Part shown: piece after piece, positions 36,359 through 43,785 of the stretch
Numbering within the stretch: position 1 is the stretch's first letter
How the letters are laid out: each line of letters opens with the position of its first letter
Assembly: GCA_005880875.1 (NCBI GenBank)
Contig: VBJI01000083.1
Span: 1-48,452 of the forward strand
From: Chloroflexota bacterium
Lineage (GTDB): Bacteria > Chloroflexota > Dormibacteria > CF-121
Direction of reading: 5' to 3'
DNA: 48,452 bases
Notes under the pieces: model-generated
Seen by the model: the letters and a program-made list of their open reading frames with translations, nothing else
Told to the model about the DNA's origin: nothing
The model's database searches: none
Made by a program: the position numbers and the translations under genes

Positions 36359-38644
36359 CTAACCAAGCGCGACCGGCCGCCCCATAGTTCCGGCAATCGG
36401 CGGCCCGTCCGGCCGGTGCACGCGCACCACCGCTTCGTACTCGAGTGGCCCTCCTTCGAGGAGCACGCGCTCCGCGTCAATGGTCAGTTCGAACCGGAGA
36501 TCGCGATGATCGTCGGCGATCCGCATCTCGCTCGCGCTCGCATCGCCCGGATACACCTCAAAGCTCAGCGGATCCCAGTTCCGCTCGTTCGCGTAGTGGA
36601 GTTCCGGCCCCATCGGCAGCACCGCGCCCGCCCGGACGAAGAGCGGCAGCGTTTCGAGTTCAGCCTCGTAGCGGATCCACCGCCGTCCATCGACCGGTCG
36701 GTCCGTCCAGTAGTCGTACCAGCCGCCCTCGGGCAGATAGACATCCCGTGAGCCACGCGGTTTGAACATCGGCGCCACCAGCAGGTCGGGTCCGAGCAGG
36801 TACTCATCATCGACGTGGCGGGTGGTCGGGTCCGACGGATGGTCGAAGACCAGCGGCCGGACAAGCGGGATTCCATCCGGCGCCCGCCGCGCCGCTGAAT
36901 ATAGGTAAGGTAGGAGCCGGTAGCGCAGCTGCGCGTAGCGGCGAAAGATGGAGAGCGCCGGCTCGCCATAGGCCCAGGGCTCGCGCGGGGCGGTGTGCCC
37001 GTGTGCTCGGGCGTGCGAGAAAAGCAGCCCCATCTGCGACCAGCGCACGTAGAGCTCCGGGCTGGGTGGGTCGGCTAACTCAGGGAACCCGAAGAACCCA
37101 CCCATGTCGAAGCTGGCGAAGGCCGCGCCGGACAGGATCCAGCTCAGGGCGCCACGCAGGCTGGCCGCCATGTCATCGAAGGTGCAACCAGGATCGCCGC
37201 CCCAATGCACCGGGTATCGCTGCGATCCCGCGTAACCGGAACGACCCCAGATGAGGCCGTAGCCGTGAACCGCCTGCGTCGTCTCGAAGACGGCCCGCTG
37301 GTAGAGCAGAGGATAGAGATTGTGCAGCTGCTCGGCCGGCGTGCCATCGTGCGCGACCGCGTCAACCGGCAGGTCCTCCGCGAAATCGGGCTTCATCACG
37401 GCTACCCCCATCTTCAGGAGCCGCTCGTTCTTCGCCTGGAACCACGCAATGGCTTCGGGGTTGGTGAAGTCGATGGCCGCGCTCGGCTTGGCAAAACCGT
37501 GCACCAGGGCCGGGACTCCCGCCTTGGTCTTCATCAGGAAGCCGCGGCGCTCGCCTTCGGCGCGCATCTCGGAATCGAGCGGGACGTAGGGGCTTTCCCA
37601 CAGGGACACCTTGAAGCCCAGGGCTCTGAGCTCCTCGATCATGCCCTGCGGATCGGGAAACGCCGACTCGTCCCATTCGAAGTCCCCGTGGTGGCCTTCG
37701 TGGTAGCGCATCCAGTACGGATCGATGTGGATCACGTCGCAGGGAATCTTTTCTTCGCGCATCCGGCGGGCCACGGTCATCACTTCGTCCCGGTTTCGAT
37801 AGCCCCACCGGCTGATCCAGAAGCCGAACGACCAGTACGGAGGGACCGCGGGCCGGCCGGTCAGCTCGTGATAGCCACGAATCAAGCCGGGGATTCCGTC
37901 GCCGGCGATCAGGTAGACGCGGAGGTGATCGGCTCGAGCCGTCGCTTGCCAGGCCGCCACTGACGCCTGGCCCAGGTCGTAGTAGATCGGGGCCGTCATG
38001 TCGAAGAAGACGGCGTAACCCTCGGAGCTCAGTAACAGGGGCACGTTCTTGTAGGCTCGATCGCTACGAACCCCGAAGGCGTCCACCGTCCACGACGCGA
38101 AAGCCTGGCCGCGGCGGTCGAGCGCGCCGAAATGCTCCCCCAGGCCAAAGATGGCTTCACTCGGTTTCAGGTGCGCGGTCAGCCAGCGTAGGCCCCGAGC
38201 ATGGCCGGTCGGGAAATGGTGGTAGGCGCCGCGGATGTCCCGGTCCTCCGGCGCTTCGGCAAAGCGCTCGGCACCCGTCGGATCAATCAGCCGCAGCCGA
38301 TACGGCTCGCGGTCGATACGCAGCTGGACTTGCGGAGTTTCGATCGACCAGCCGTCTGCCTCGTCGGCGAGTCGCCACTCGGTCTTGTTTGGCGCATCCG
38401 GCACCAGCAACCGAGACGCCCGCGCCGCGCCAGCGCCGATGTGGACGCGAATCATGCTCGGGGTGACCGGGCGGATGTCGATCGGGACTCGCCCGCCGCG
38501 GTCGTCCTGGGCCGAGACCTCGACATGGCCGGCTCGGGCCTGGACGGTTTGCACCCGCTGGATCCGACGTGGGTCGCGGGGCTGGAAATCGGACGCCGGG
38601 CGGGCTGGTCGTGCCGCTTGGGCTACCAGCCGCGCTGGATCCAC
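36359..38644 (-). CDS. GH31 alpha-glycosidase (alpha-xylosidase/glucosidase)
   Basis: A 761-residue glycoside hydrolase family 31 enzyme. After an N-terminal beta domain comes KPSEAIFGLGEHFG, then the barrel with PPYWSFGFWISRWGYRN, CDVIHIDPYWM, the nucleophile in VMKPDFAED, GRSGYAGSQRYPVHWGGDPG with the acid/base Asp, and SWILSGAAFASFDMGGF. The C-terminal beta domains include PLVFDHPSDPTTRHVDDEYL. KPDFAED in place of KTDFGE(R) leans toward the YicI alpha-xylosidase side, but substrate is unproven. No signal peptide, so probably cytoplasmic. Start GTG at 38644 overlaps the broken MBL gene by 22 bases. Confidence 0.93.
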   Translation of the reverse strand: MDPARLVAQAARPARPASDFQPRDPRRIQRVQTVQARAGHVEVSAQDDRGGRVPIDIRPVTPSMIRVHIGAGAARASRLLVPDAPNKTEWRLADEADGWSIETPQVQLRIDREPYRLRLIDPTGAERFAEAPEDRDIRGAYHHFPTGHARGLRWLTAHLKPSEAIFGLGEHFGALDRRGQAFASWTVDAFGVRSDRAYKNVPLLLSSEGYAVFFDMTAPIYYDLGQASVAAWQATARADHLRVYLIAGDGIPGLIRGYHELTGRPAVPPYWSFGFWISRWGYRNRDEVMTVARRMREEKIPCDVIHIDPYWMRYHEGHHGDFEWDESAFPDPQGMIEELRALGFKVSLWESPYVPLDSEMRAEGERRGFLMKTKAGVPALVHGFAKPSAAIDFTNPEAIAWFQAKNERLLKMGVAVMKPDFAEDLPVDAVAHDGTPAEQLHNLYPLLYQRAVFETTQAVHGYGLIWGRSGYAGSQRYPVHWGGDPGCTFDDMAASLRGALSWILSGAAFASFDMGGFFGFPELADPPSPELYVRWSQMGLLFSHARAHGHTAPREPWAYGEPALSIFRRYAQLRYRLLPYLYSAARRAPDGIPLVRPLVFDHPSDPTTRHVDDEYLLGPDLLVAPMFKPRGSRDVYLPEGGWYDYWTDRPVDGRRWIRYEAELETLPLFVRAGAVLPMGPELHYANERNWDPLSFEVYPGDASASEMRIADDHRDLRFELTIDAERVLLEGGPLEYEAVVRVHRPDGPPIAGTMGRPVALG

Positions 38645-39056
38645 TCGTCAAGGTGCGGCCGCTCCCGCCCGATCGTGGTGGGCTGGCCGTGACCGGGAAG
38701 CACCTGAGTTTCGTCCGGCAGGGTAAAGAGCTTGCCGCGGATGCGTACTCCCCAAACCGAAACCTCTCGCCGTCCCTCACCCGGTAATCCGCCGCGATCG
38801 GCATCATCGACTCGTCGGCTTCGTGGCAAGTGAAGCGGGCGTGAGTTCGGTCGCGAACGGTCTCGAGCGCCTGCACGTGGTCGGCGTGTCCGTGCGTGGT
38901 CAGGATGTGGCTGACCCGCAGCCCCTCGAGCTCTTTGATGATGCGTGGCGCGTCGTTGGCCGCGTCGATCAGCAGGGCGTCATTCGCCTTCGGATCGCTC
39001 AGCAGGTAGACATTGTTGTCATACGGCCCGACGGAAAATGTGGTCAGGCGGTACAT
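38623..39056 (-). pseudogene. MBL-fold hydrolase with internal deletion and frameshift
   Basis: The 5' part encodes a normal glyoxalase II-like start: MYRLTTFSVGPYDNNVYLLS, then the metal motif THGHADH and DGERFRFG. At about 38750 the coding continues in another frame as VRIRGKLFTLPDETQVLPGHG ending HLDEWIQRGW at 38623. In relatives these parts are separated by about 60 residues holding the second metal motif (HTPGHTPGS) and the GDTLF motif; both are missing here. The gene is therefore broken by a deletion, or the assembly skipped a stretch. TAGACT eight bases before the ATG and TTGCCA 16 bases further up form a plausible promoter. Confidence 0.85.
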
Positions 39057-39059
39057 GCC

Positions 39060-39092
39060 TTGAAAGTCTACGCAGGTCCATAGAATTGGCAA
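39060..39092. promoter_or_regulatory. Overlapping divergent promoters of the MBL and endonuclease IV genes
   Basis: Minus strand: TTGCCA (39087-39092), 16 bases, TAGACT (39065-39070), then the MBL ATG at 39056. Plus strand: TTGAAA (39060-39065), 15 bases, TAGAAT (39081-39086), then the nfo GTG at 39095. The elements interleave, so the two promoters probably compete. Both transcripts would be leaderless or nearly so. Confidence 0.5.
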
Positions 39093-39094
39093 CG

Positions 39095-39946
39095 GTGGCA
39101 AAGGAACGTCGCATCGGCATGCATTTGCATACCGGCCGTGGCCTCGACAAGACGGTCGAGACGATCAAGGCTCTGCAGTTGAAGGCCATCCAGATTTTCA
39201 CCGGGAACCCCAGCGCCTGGCGCTCGGCGCCGATCGATTCGCAGGCGACCGCGGTGTTCAAACGTTCCCTCGAAGAGCTCGACGTCCGGCCGTCGATGTC
39301 ACACGCGATGTACCTGATCAACCTGGCCAGCCCCAATCCGAACTTTCAGAAGAAATCGCGAGACGCCCTGGTCGCGGAACTCGGTCGGGCCGAATCGTAC
39401 GGCCTCCACTTCGTGGTCACGCACGTCGGGAGTCACATGGGTGAGGGCGCCCAGGTCGGGATCGACCGCGTCATCGCGGCACTCGACCACGTGCTGAGCG
39501 CAGCCGCCGGGTCGGCGACCTGCCTGCTCGAGACCTCGGCCGGTGGCGGCGCCTACGTCGGCGCGAAGTTCGAGGATCTCGCCCAGATCCTGTCTCGGCT
39601 TCCACAGCACGCCGAGCGCCTGGGGGTGTGTTTCGACACCGCGCATGCCTATGCGTCCGGCTACGACGACGCCGGCTCGGAGGGGATGCGCAAGACGCTC
39701 GATCAACTGACCGCGATCGTGCCGGCGCAGCGGATCCGGGCCTGCCACTGCAACGACACGACCGTCGCACTGGGAGGCAAGGCCGACCGGCACGTGAACA
39801 TCGGACAGGGAAACATCGGCCTGGAGGGCTTTCGGGCACTTCTCCAATACGAGCCCCTGGCCCATTGCGCCTTCGTCCTGGAAACGCCGGGGGAGGAGAT
39901 GCTCGAGGGACAGGAAAACCTGAATCGGTTGCGCGCGCTGCAGTGA
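39095..39946 (+). CDS. nfo: Deoxyribonuclease IV (AP endonuclease)
   Basis: A 283-residue endonuclease IV that nicks DNA 5' to abasic sites in base-excision repair. The trinuclear zinc ligands are visible: GMHLHTGRG, VVTHVGSH, LLETSAGGGAYVG (Glu), CFDTAHAYASGYD (Asp and His), IRACHCND, ADRHVNIGQG (Asp and His) and VLETPG (Glu). The GTG at 39095 (VAKERRIGMHLH) fits the family start; the open frame reaches 38945 but through the divergent MBL gene. It overlaps the HAD gene by four bases (GTGA). Confidence 0.94.
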   Translation: MAKERRIGMHLHTGRGLDKTVETIKALQLKAIQIFTGNPSAWRSAPIDSQATAVFKRSLEELDVRPSMSHAMYLINLASPNPNFQKKSRDALVAELGRAESYGLHFVVTHVGSHMGEGAQVGIDRVIAALDHVLSAAAGSATCLLETSAGGGAYVGAKFEDLAQILSRLPQHAERLGVCFDTAHAYASGYDDAGSEGMRKTLDQLTAIVPAQRIRACHCNDTTVALGGKADRHVNIGQGNIGLEGFRALLQYEPLAHCAFVLETPGEEMLEGQENLNRLRALQ

Positions 39947-40731
39947 GCGAGCCGATCGAGGCGGTGCTGTTCGATTACGGCCACACGCTGATTTATTTCG
40001 AGGAGCGGCCGCACTCGGCGCTCGTGGGCGCCTACGAAAACGTCAACCGTCTGCTGGCCGAGACGCTGGAACGGGAGGTGCCGGCGGCCCAGATCCTGAT
40101 CGAGCGGGTTTCACAGGTGGTCGATGACGAAATTCAACGGGACTATGCGGCCGGCCGGCCGGAAGAGGTTGAGATCGCTGCCATCTACGACGTCGCGCTT
40201 CGCGGCCTGGGCCTGGAGCTGGAACCTGACCTGATCGAACGGGTCATGGAACTGGAGCAGGAGGGCTGGCTGAACAGCGTGCACGTCGGTCCCCACGTGG
40301 TCGAAACCCTGCAGACCCTCCGCGGCCGTAGCCTCCGCCTCGGCCTGGTCTCCAACGCCGCCTACCGACCGCGCCTGATGACGCAGCAGCTCCGCGCGCT
40401 CGGCCTCTTGCCCTACTTCGACGGAGTGACCTTCTCCTCAGAGGTTGGGGTGCGCAAGCCACACCCCGAAATCTTCAACGACGCGCTCCGGAAAGTTGGC
40501 GTTGGAGCGCGGCAAGCCCTGTTTGTCGGCGACCGGGTGCGGGAGGATGTCCTCGGCCCGCAGCGGCTGGGCATGCGGGCGATTCTGACCCGGGAGTGGC
40601 GCCAGGAAGACGATCCAGGGGCGGCCGACGCTGTTATCGAGGGTCTGGGTGAGCTGCCGGCCGTGGTCGAACGGCTGATCGCCGGACCACAGGCAGCCGA
40701 TACCTATAATGAGGTGACGTCGCGCGAGTAG
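39943..40731 (+). CDS. HAD-superfamily hydrolase (subfamily IA)
   Basis: A 262-residue HAD protein. Motif I is LFDYGHTLIYF, where the nucleophile Asp is present but the +2 acid is glycine, as in dehalogenase-like and some non-phosphatase members. Motif II is LGLVSNAAY, motif III the lysine in VGVRKPHP and motif IV FVGDRVREDVLG. A helical cap lies at about 20-110. Substrate unknown; the missing +2 Asp argues against an ordinary phosphatase. Start GTG at 39943 overlaps the nfo stop, so both are translated together. Confidence 0.88.
   Translation: MSEPIEAVLFDYGHTLIYFEERPHSALVGAYENVNRLLAETLEREVPAAQILIERVSQVVDDEIQRDYAAGRPEEVEIAAIYDVALRGLGLELEPDLIERVMELEQEGWLNSVHVGPHVVETLQTLRGRSLRLGLVSNAAYRPRLMTQQLRALGLLPYFDGVTFSSEVGVRKPHPEIFNDALRKVGVGARQALFVGDRVREDVLGPQRLGMRAILTREWRQEDDPGAADAVIEGLGELPAVVERLIAGPQAADTYNEVTSRE
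40705..40710 (+). promoter_or_regulatory. TATAAT box within the HAD gene end, before the HTH gene
   Basis: A perfect TATAAT lies about 50 bases before the GTG of the HTH gene, inside the last codons of the HAD gene. No -35 match is clear. It would give the regulator its own transcript with a ~45-base leader containing GGAGG. Confidence 0.35.
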
Positions 40732-40761
40732 GATCGCGGATGGGTTCTGGAGGTAGGGGCG

Positions 40762-41058
40762 GTGGACTTCCGCGAATATCTGAAGCGCAAGTGTCGCGAG
40801 CAAAACATATCCTTGCACCGGCTCGCGGTCCGCTGCGACCTCAACCAGATCTACTTCTACCAGGCCGTCAACAAGAACAAGGAAAACCCGCCGCCCTGGG
40901 TGCTCCGTCGAGCCGCGCCGCATCTCGGGGTGACCTACGTTGAGCTGCTGATCGCGGCCGGTCACCTGACCGAGGACGACCTCCGTGACTACGACCGAAC
41001 GCCGACCAAACCGCCGGAGAAAGAGCGGGAGCGCGAACGGGAGAAGGTCTCGGTCTGA
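40762..41058 (+). CDS. Small Cro/C1-type helix-turn-helix protein
   Basis: A 98-residue protein beginning MDFREYLKRKCREQNISLHR. The helix-turn-helix follows as LAVRCDLNQIYFYQAVNKNK, then helices WVLRRAAPHLGVTYVELLIAAG, the XRE-family layout without an effector domain. A charged tail (PPEKEREREREK) ends it. It probably binds DNA as a dimer; the target is unknown. Start GTG at 40762 with GGAGG about nine bases upstream. It follows the HAD gene by 30 bases and converges with the LolA-like gene. Confidence 0.8.
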   Translation: MDFREYLKRKCREQNISLHRLAVRCDLNQIYFYQAVNKNKENPPPWVLRRAAPHLGVTYVELLIAAGHLTEDDLRDYDRTPTKPPEKEREREREKVSV

Positions 41059-41101
41059 CCGGTAGCGTGGTTAGAACCGACCGGCCGGATTGGCCGACGG
41101 G

Positions 41102-41857
41102 TTAGGCCGAGGTCGGGCCACCGCCCTTGACGAAGTCCGAGAAGTGATACGTCACGCTCCAGGTGAACTGGCTGGTGCTGACGTCGATCTTCATCTGGTG
41201 GATATAGAGGTCACTGGCAGAGATCCAGACCTCGACCTCGATGCCGGCGTTCCCCAGGAGAGCCTCGTCCTCGGCCGTGACGCCATTGGCGGGATCGGCC
41301 TTGAGTTGCTCGACGTACTTGGCGGGGTCGACGGCCAGCGCGAAGTGATGGACGGCGATGCGGTCCATCGTCATGTCGCCCAGGTCCTGCGACGCCCGGA
41401 AGGCGCGCGCAAACTCGAGATTGGCGATGGGATCCATGCCAGGTGCGATCTGGCCCTTGGAGTCGCCGGTCACGTCCTTCCAGGCGGGGCCCTGCGACGG
41501 GATCTGGAGGTACTCGTGGCCGCTTTCGATCCGCTCGTTCATCGCCACAATCGCGGTCTGGTTGTTGGCGGCCGGGACCTGCAATTGCAGGCTGAGATTC
41601 TCCTTGTGCGGGTACACGAGGTCTCCGGAGCCGGTGATGCGGACTCCGGCGATCCCGCCCAGGACGAGGGTCCCGGTCAATGACAGGTGCACGCTCTTCA
41701 GCGTTTGCATGGCGTCGCCGCTCTTGCTGATGACGGGTCCCGCATCCAGCGAGGGCGACGAGGTCGCCTGCTGCGGCAGCACGGTGTTGATGGCGCCGCT
41801 CTTCCAGATCAGGAGGCACGATGCGACCGCCACCACGATAGTGACGAGCCGGCCCAT
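41102..41857 (-). CDS. Exported LolA/LppX-like protein
   Basis: A 251-residue protein with an N-terminal hydrophobic segment (LVTIVVAVASCLLIW). VASC resembles a lipobox, but the hydrophobic run continues past the Cys, so a membrane anchor is as likely as a lipid anchor. The mature part (SGDAMQTLKSVHLSLTGTLV, GSGDLVYPHKENLSLQLQV, EYLQIPSQGPAWKDVTGD, VEVWISASDLYIHQMKIDV) has the half-barrel strand pattern of the LppX/LprG/LolA fold, with a lipid-binding role by analogy. It is the second such protein in the window. Start ATG at 41857, no clear ribosome binding site. Confidence 0.7.
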   Translation of the reverse strand: MGRLVTIVVAVASCLLIWKSGAINTVLPQQATSSPSLDAGPVISKSGDAMQTLKSVHLSLTGTLVLGGIAGVRITGSGDLVYPHKENLSLQLQVPAANNQTAIVAMNERIESGHEYLQIPSQGPAWKDVTGDSKGQIAPGMDPIANLEFARAFRASQDLGDMTMDRIAVHHFALAVDPAKYVEQLKADPANGVTAEDEALLGNAGIEVEVWISASDLYIHQMKIDVSTSQFTWSVTYHFSDFVKGGGPTSA

Positions 41858-41903
41858 CGAGCACGCAACGGGTCGCGCCGACCTTCCTTGCTAGAGAGAG
41901 CGC

Positions 41904-41973
41904 GGCCCGCCGGAAGGAGGGGTTGGCGTTGGATCCGAAGAGGGGGGACGGGAGTCAGGGACGCCGGCGGGCC
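41904..41973. repeat. 10-bp perfect inverted repeat with 50-base loop
   Basis: GGCCCGCCGG (41904-41913) and CCGGCGGGCC (41964-41973) can pair fully. The loop is purine-rich on the plus strand. It lies in the 5' region of the minus-strand LolA-like gene and upstream of dinB, so it may be an mRNA leader structure. I cannot assign it to a riboswitch class. Confidence 0.5.
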
Positions 41974-42072
41974 TAGCCAGCGCCGGGATCATATCAACGC
42001 ATTTCGTCCGCGACACGCCATATACGTGCTTGTTACGCGGCTGTTACAGGCCCCAGCGCCGCCGAGCAAAGT

Positions 42073-42078
42073 TAGACT
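42073..42078 (+). promoter_or_regulatory. -10-like TAGACT before dinB
   Basis: TAGACT ends seven bases before the dinB ATG, as at other probable leaderless starts in this window. No -35 or LexA-type box was recognised. Confidence 0.4.
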
Positions 42079-42085
42079 GGCCAGC

Positions 42086-43300
42086 ATGGCCCGAGTGGTC
42101 ATGCACGTTGACCTCGACGCCTTCTACGCCTCCGTAGAGCAGCTGCGCCGCCCCGAGCTGCGGGGCAAACCCGTGGTCGTTGGTGGCGCCGGCGTGCCTG
42201 GGGAGCGCGGTGTGGTGGCCGCCGCCTCCTATGAAGCTCGACCGTTCGGCGTGCGGTCCGCCATGCCGCTCAGCCGGGCGCGCCGACTCTGCCCAAGCGC
42301 GATCTTCGTCCCCTGCGACTTCACGGCCTATCGCGAGGCATCGAAGGCGGTCTTTGGGATCCTCGACCACTATTCACCATTCATCGAGCCGATCGCCCTC
42401 GACGAGGCCTACCTGGACCTGACCGGGCAGGAGGCGCTCATGGGAACGCCCGAGGCGGTCGCGCTACGGCTGCGGGATGAGGTCAAAGCGCGCTGCGGGC
42501 TCGACCTCAGCATCGGGGTGGCGAGCTGCAAGCTGGTCGCGAAAGTGGCATCCGAGCTGCGCAAGCCCCGCGGGCTGGTCGTCGTCCGTCCGGGGGAGGA
42601 GGCTGGCTTCCTGGCCCCACTGCCGCTGGCGAAGCTCCCCGGTTGCGGTCCCGCCACCGCGCTCCGCCTGGAGCGAGTGGGCGTGCGAACGATCGGTGAC
42701 CTGGCGGCGCTACCCGATCCCCTGCTCGGGGAGCTCTTCGGCCAGTTCGGGCGGGTGCTCGGCGCTCACGCGCGCGGGATAGACCCGAGCCCGGTCTTGC
42801 CGCCCGGCGACCCAAAGAGCATCTCGCGCGAGATCACGTTCGACCGGGACCAGACGGATATCACGAAGGTTCGCGATACCGCGCTGGGCCTGCTGCAGGA
42901 CGTGGGTCGGAGCCTGCGGGCACATGCGCTATCCGCCCGCACGGTCGTGCTGAAGATCCGCTATCAGCCGTTCGACACACAGTCCCGCCAAGCCACGCTG
43001 CCGTTCCCGACGGATCGCGATGACCAGCTGGCTGATGCCCTGCGGCAACTGTTCGAGGCACAACTCGATCGGCGGCGGCCGGTGCGTCTGATCGGCGCGG
43101 GAGTGAGCAATCTCGAGCCCTGCGCGACGCAGCTCAGTCTGCTGGAGGCCCGCTCATCGCGGCGGGCCAACCTTGACGAACGGCTTGACGAGCTGCGGGC
43201 GCGCTATGGCGACCAGGTCATCGTCCGCGGCGCGGCCGTACGCTCGCATCAGAAGGACGTCCGGCGTGACGATCTCGACGCCTTACGCGAGTCCGGTTGA
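42086..43300 (+). CDS. dinB: DNA polymerase IV (Y-family)
   Basis: A 404-residue translesion polymerase. The palm motifs are VVMHVDLDAFYASVE and PIALDEAYLDLTG (catalytic Asp/Glu), followed by DLSIGVASCKLVAKVAS KPRGL-type residues, the helix-hairpin-helix KLPGCGPATALRLERVG, and the little-finger domain. QLSLLE near residue 357 is a likely beta-clamp binding site, though it is followed by ~45 more residues. The ATG at 42086 is the family start; the frame is open back to 41687. TAGACT seven bases upstream is the only promoter-like element. It shares one base with moaC. Confidence 0.95.
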   Translation: MARVVMHVDLDAFYASVEQLRRPELRGKPVVVGGAGVPGERGVVAAASYEARPFGVRSAMPLSRARRLCPSAIFVPCDFTAYREASKAVFGILDHYSPFIEPIALDEAYLDLTGQEALMGTPEAVALRLRDEVKARCGLDLSIGVASCKLVAKVASELRKPRGLVVVRPGEEAGFLAPLPLAKLPGCGPATALRLERVGVRTIGDLAALPDPLLGELFGQFGRVLGAHARGIDPSPVLPPGDPKSISREITFDRDQTDITKVRDTALGLLQDVGRSLRAHALSARTVVLKIRYQPFDTQSRQATLPFPTDRDDQLADALRQLFEAQLDRRRPVRLIGAGVSNLEPCATQLSLLEARSSRRANLDERLDELRARYGDQVIVRGAAVRSHQKDVRRDDLDALRESG

Positions 43301-43785
43301 TGAGCGCCTCAAAGCTCACCCATGTCGACCCGGGCGGCGAAGCCCGGATGGTGGACATCTCGGAGAAACCGGTCACCGTCCGGGAGGCACGCGCGCGCGC
43401 CAGCGTGAAAATGGGCCCGGAGGCGCTGGCCGCCATCCTCGCCGGCAACCTGCCGAAAGGTGAAGTGATCGCTACTGCCCGGATCGCCGGCATCCAGGCG
43501 GCCAAACGCACCAGCGAGCTGATCCCGATGTGCCACCCGCTGGCGCTGACCGTGGTCGATGTTCAGTGCGTAAGCGATCGGGATCTCCCCGGCATCCGGA
43601 TCGAATCGCTGGTCCGCTGCGAGGGGAAGACGGGGGCGGAGATGGAAGCCCTGACCGCGGTGGCCGTGGCGGCGCTCACGGTGGTCGACATGGCCAAGAG
43701 TGCCGACCGTTGGATGACGATCGAGGACATCACCCTGGTGGAAAAGCGGGGCGGCAAAAGCGGACCGCTGCGCCGGCCGGGCTAG
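43300..43785 (+). CDS. moaC: Cyclic pyranopterin monophosphate synthase MoaC
   Basis: A 161-residue enzyme that, with MoaA, makes cyclic pyranopterin monophosphate from GTP in molybdenum cofactor synthesis. It contains LTHVDPGGEARMVDIS, AGIQAAKRTSELIPMCHPL, VRCEGKTGAEMEALTAV and the catalytic VVDMAKSADRWM. The ATG at 43300 shares its A with the dinB stop (TGATG). No moaA lies in the window; mogA is 2.3 kb downstream on the other strand. The 3' end overlaps the convergent zinc-ribbon gene by four bases. Confidence 0.96.
   Translation: MSASKLTHVDPGGEARMVDISEKPVTVREARARASVKMGPEALAAILAGNLPKGEVIATARIAGIQAAKRTSELIPMCHPLALTVVDVQCVSDRDLPGIRIESLVRCEGKTGAEMEALTAVAVAALTVVDMAKSADRWMTIEDITLVEKRGGKSGPLRRPG

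Larger units (their letters stand above)
41858..42085. other. Intergenic region between divergent genes
   Basis: This 228-base gap lies between the LolA-like gene and dinB. It contains a perfect 10-bp inverted repeat (41904-41913 / 41964-41973) enclosing 50 purine-rich bases, and TAGACT (42073-42078) seven bases before the dinB ATG. No small ORF with convincing start signals was found. Confidence 0.45.

Noticed and set aside
41060-41101. Bidirectional terminator between the HTH and LolA-like genes
   Set aside because: Some CCGG/GGCC pairing exists, but no stable stem followed by a T-run in either direction.
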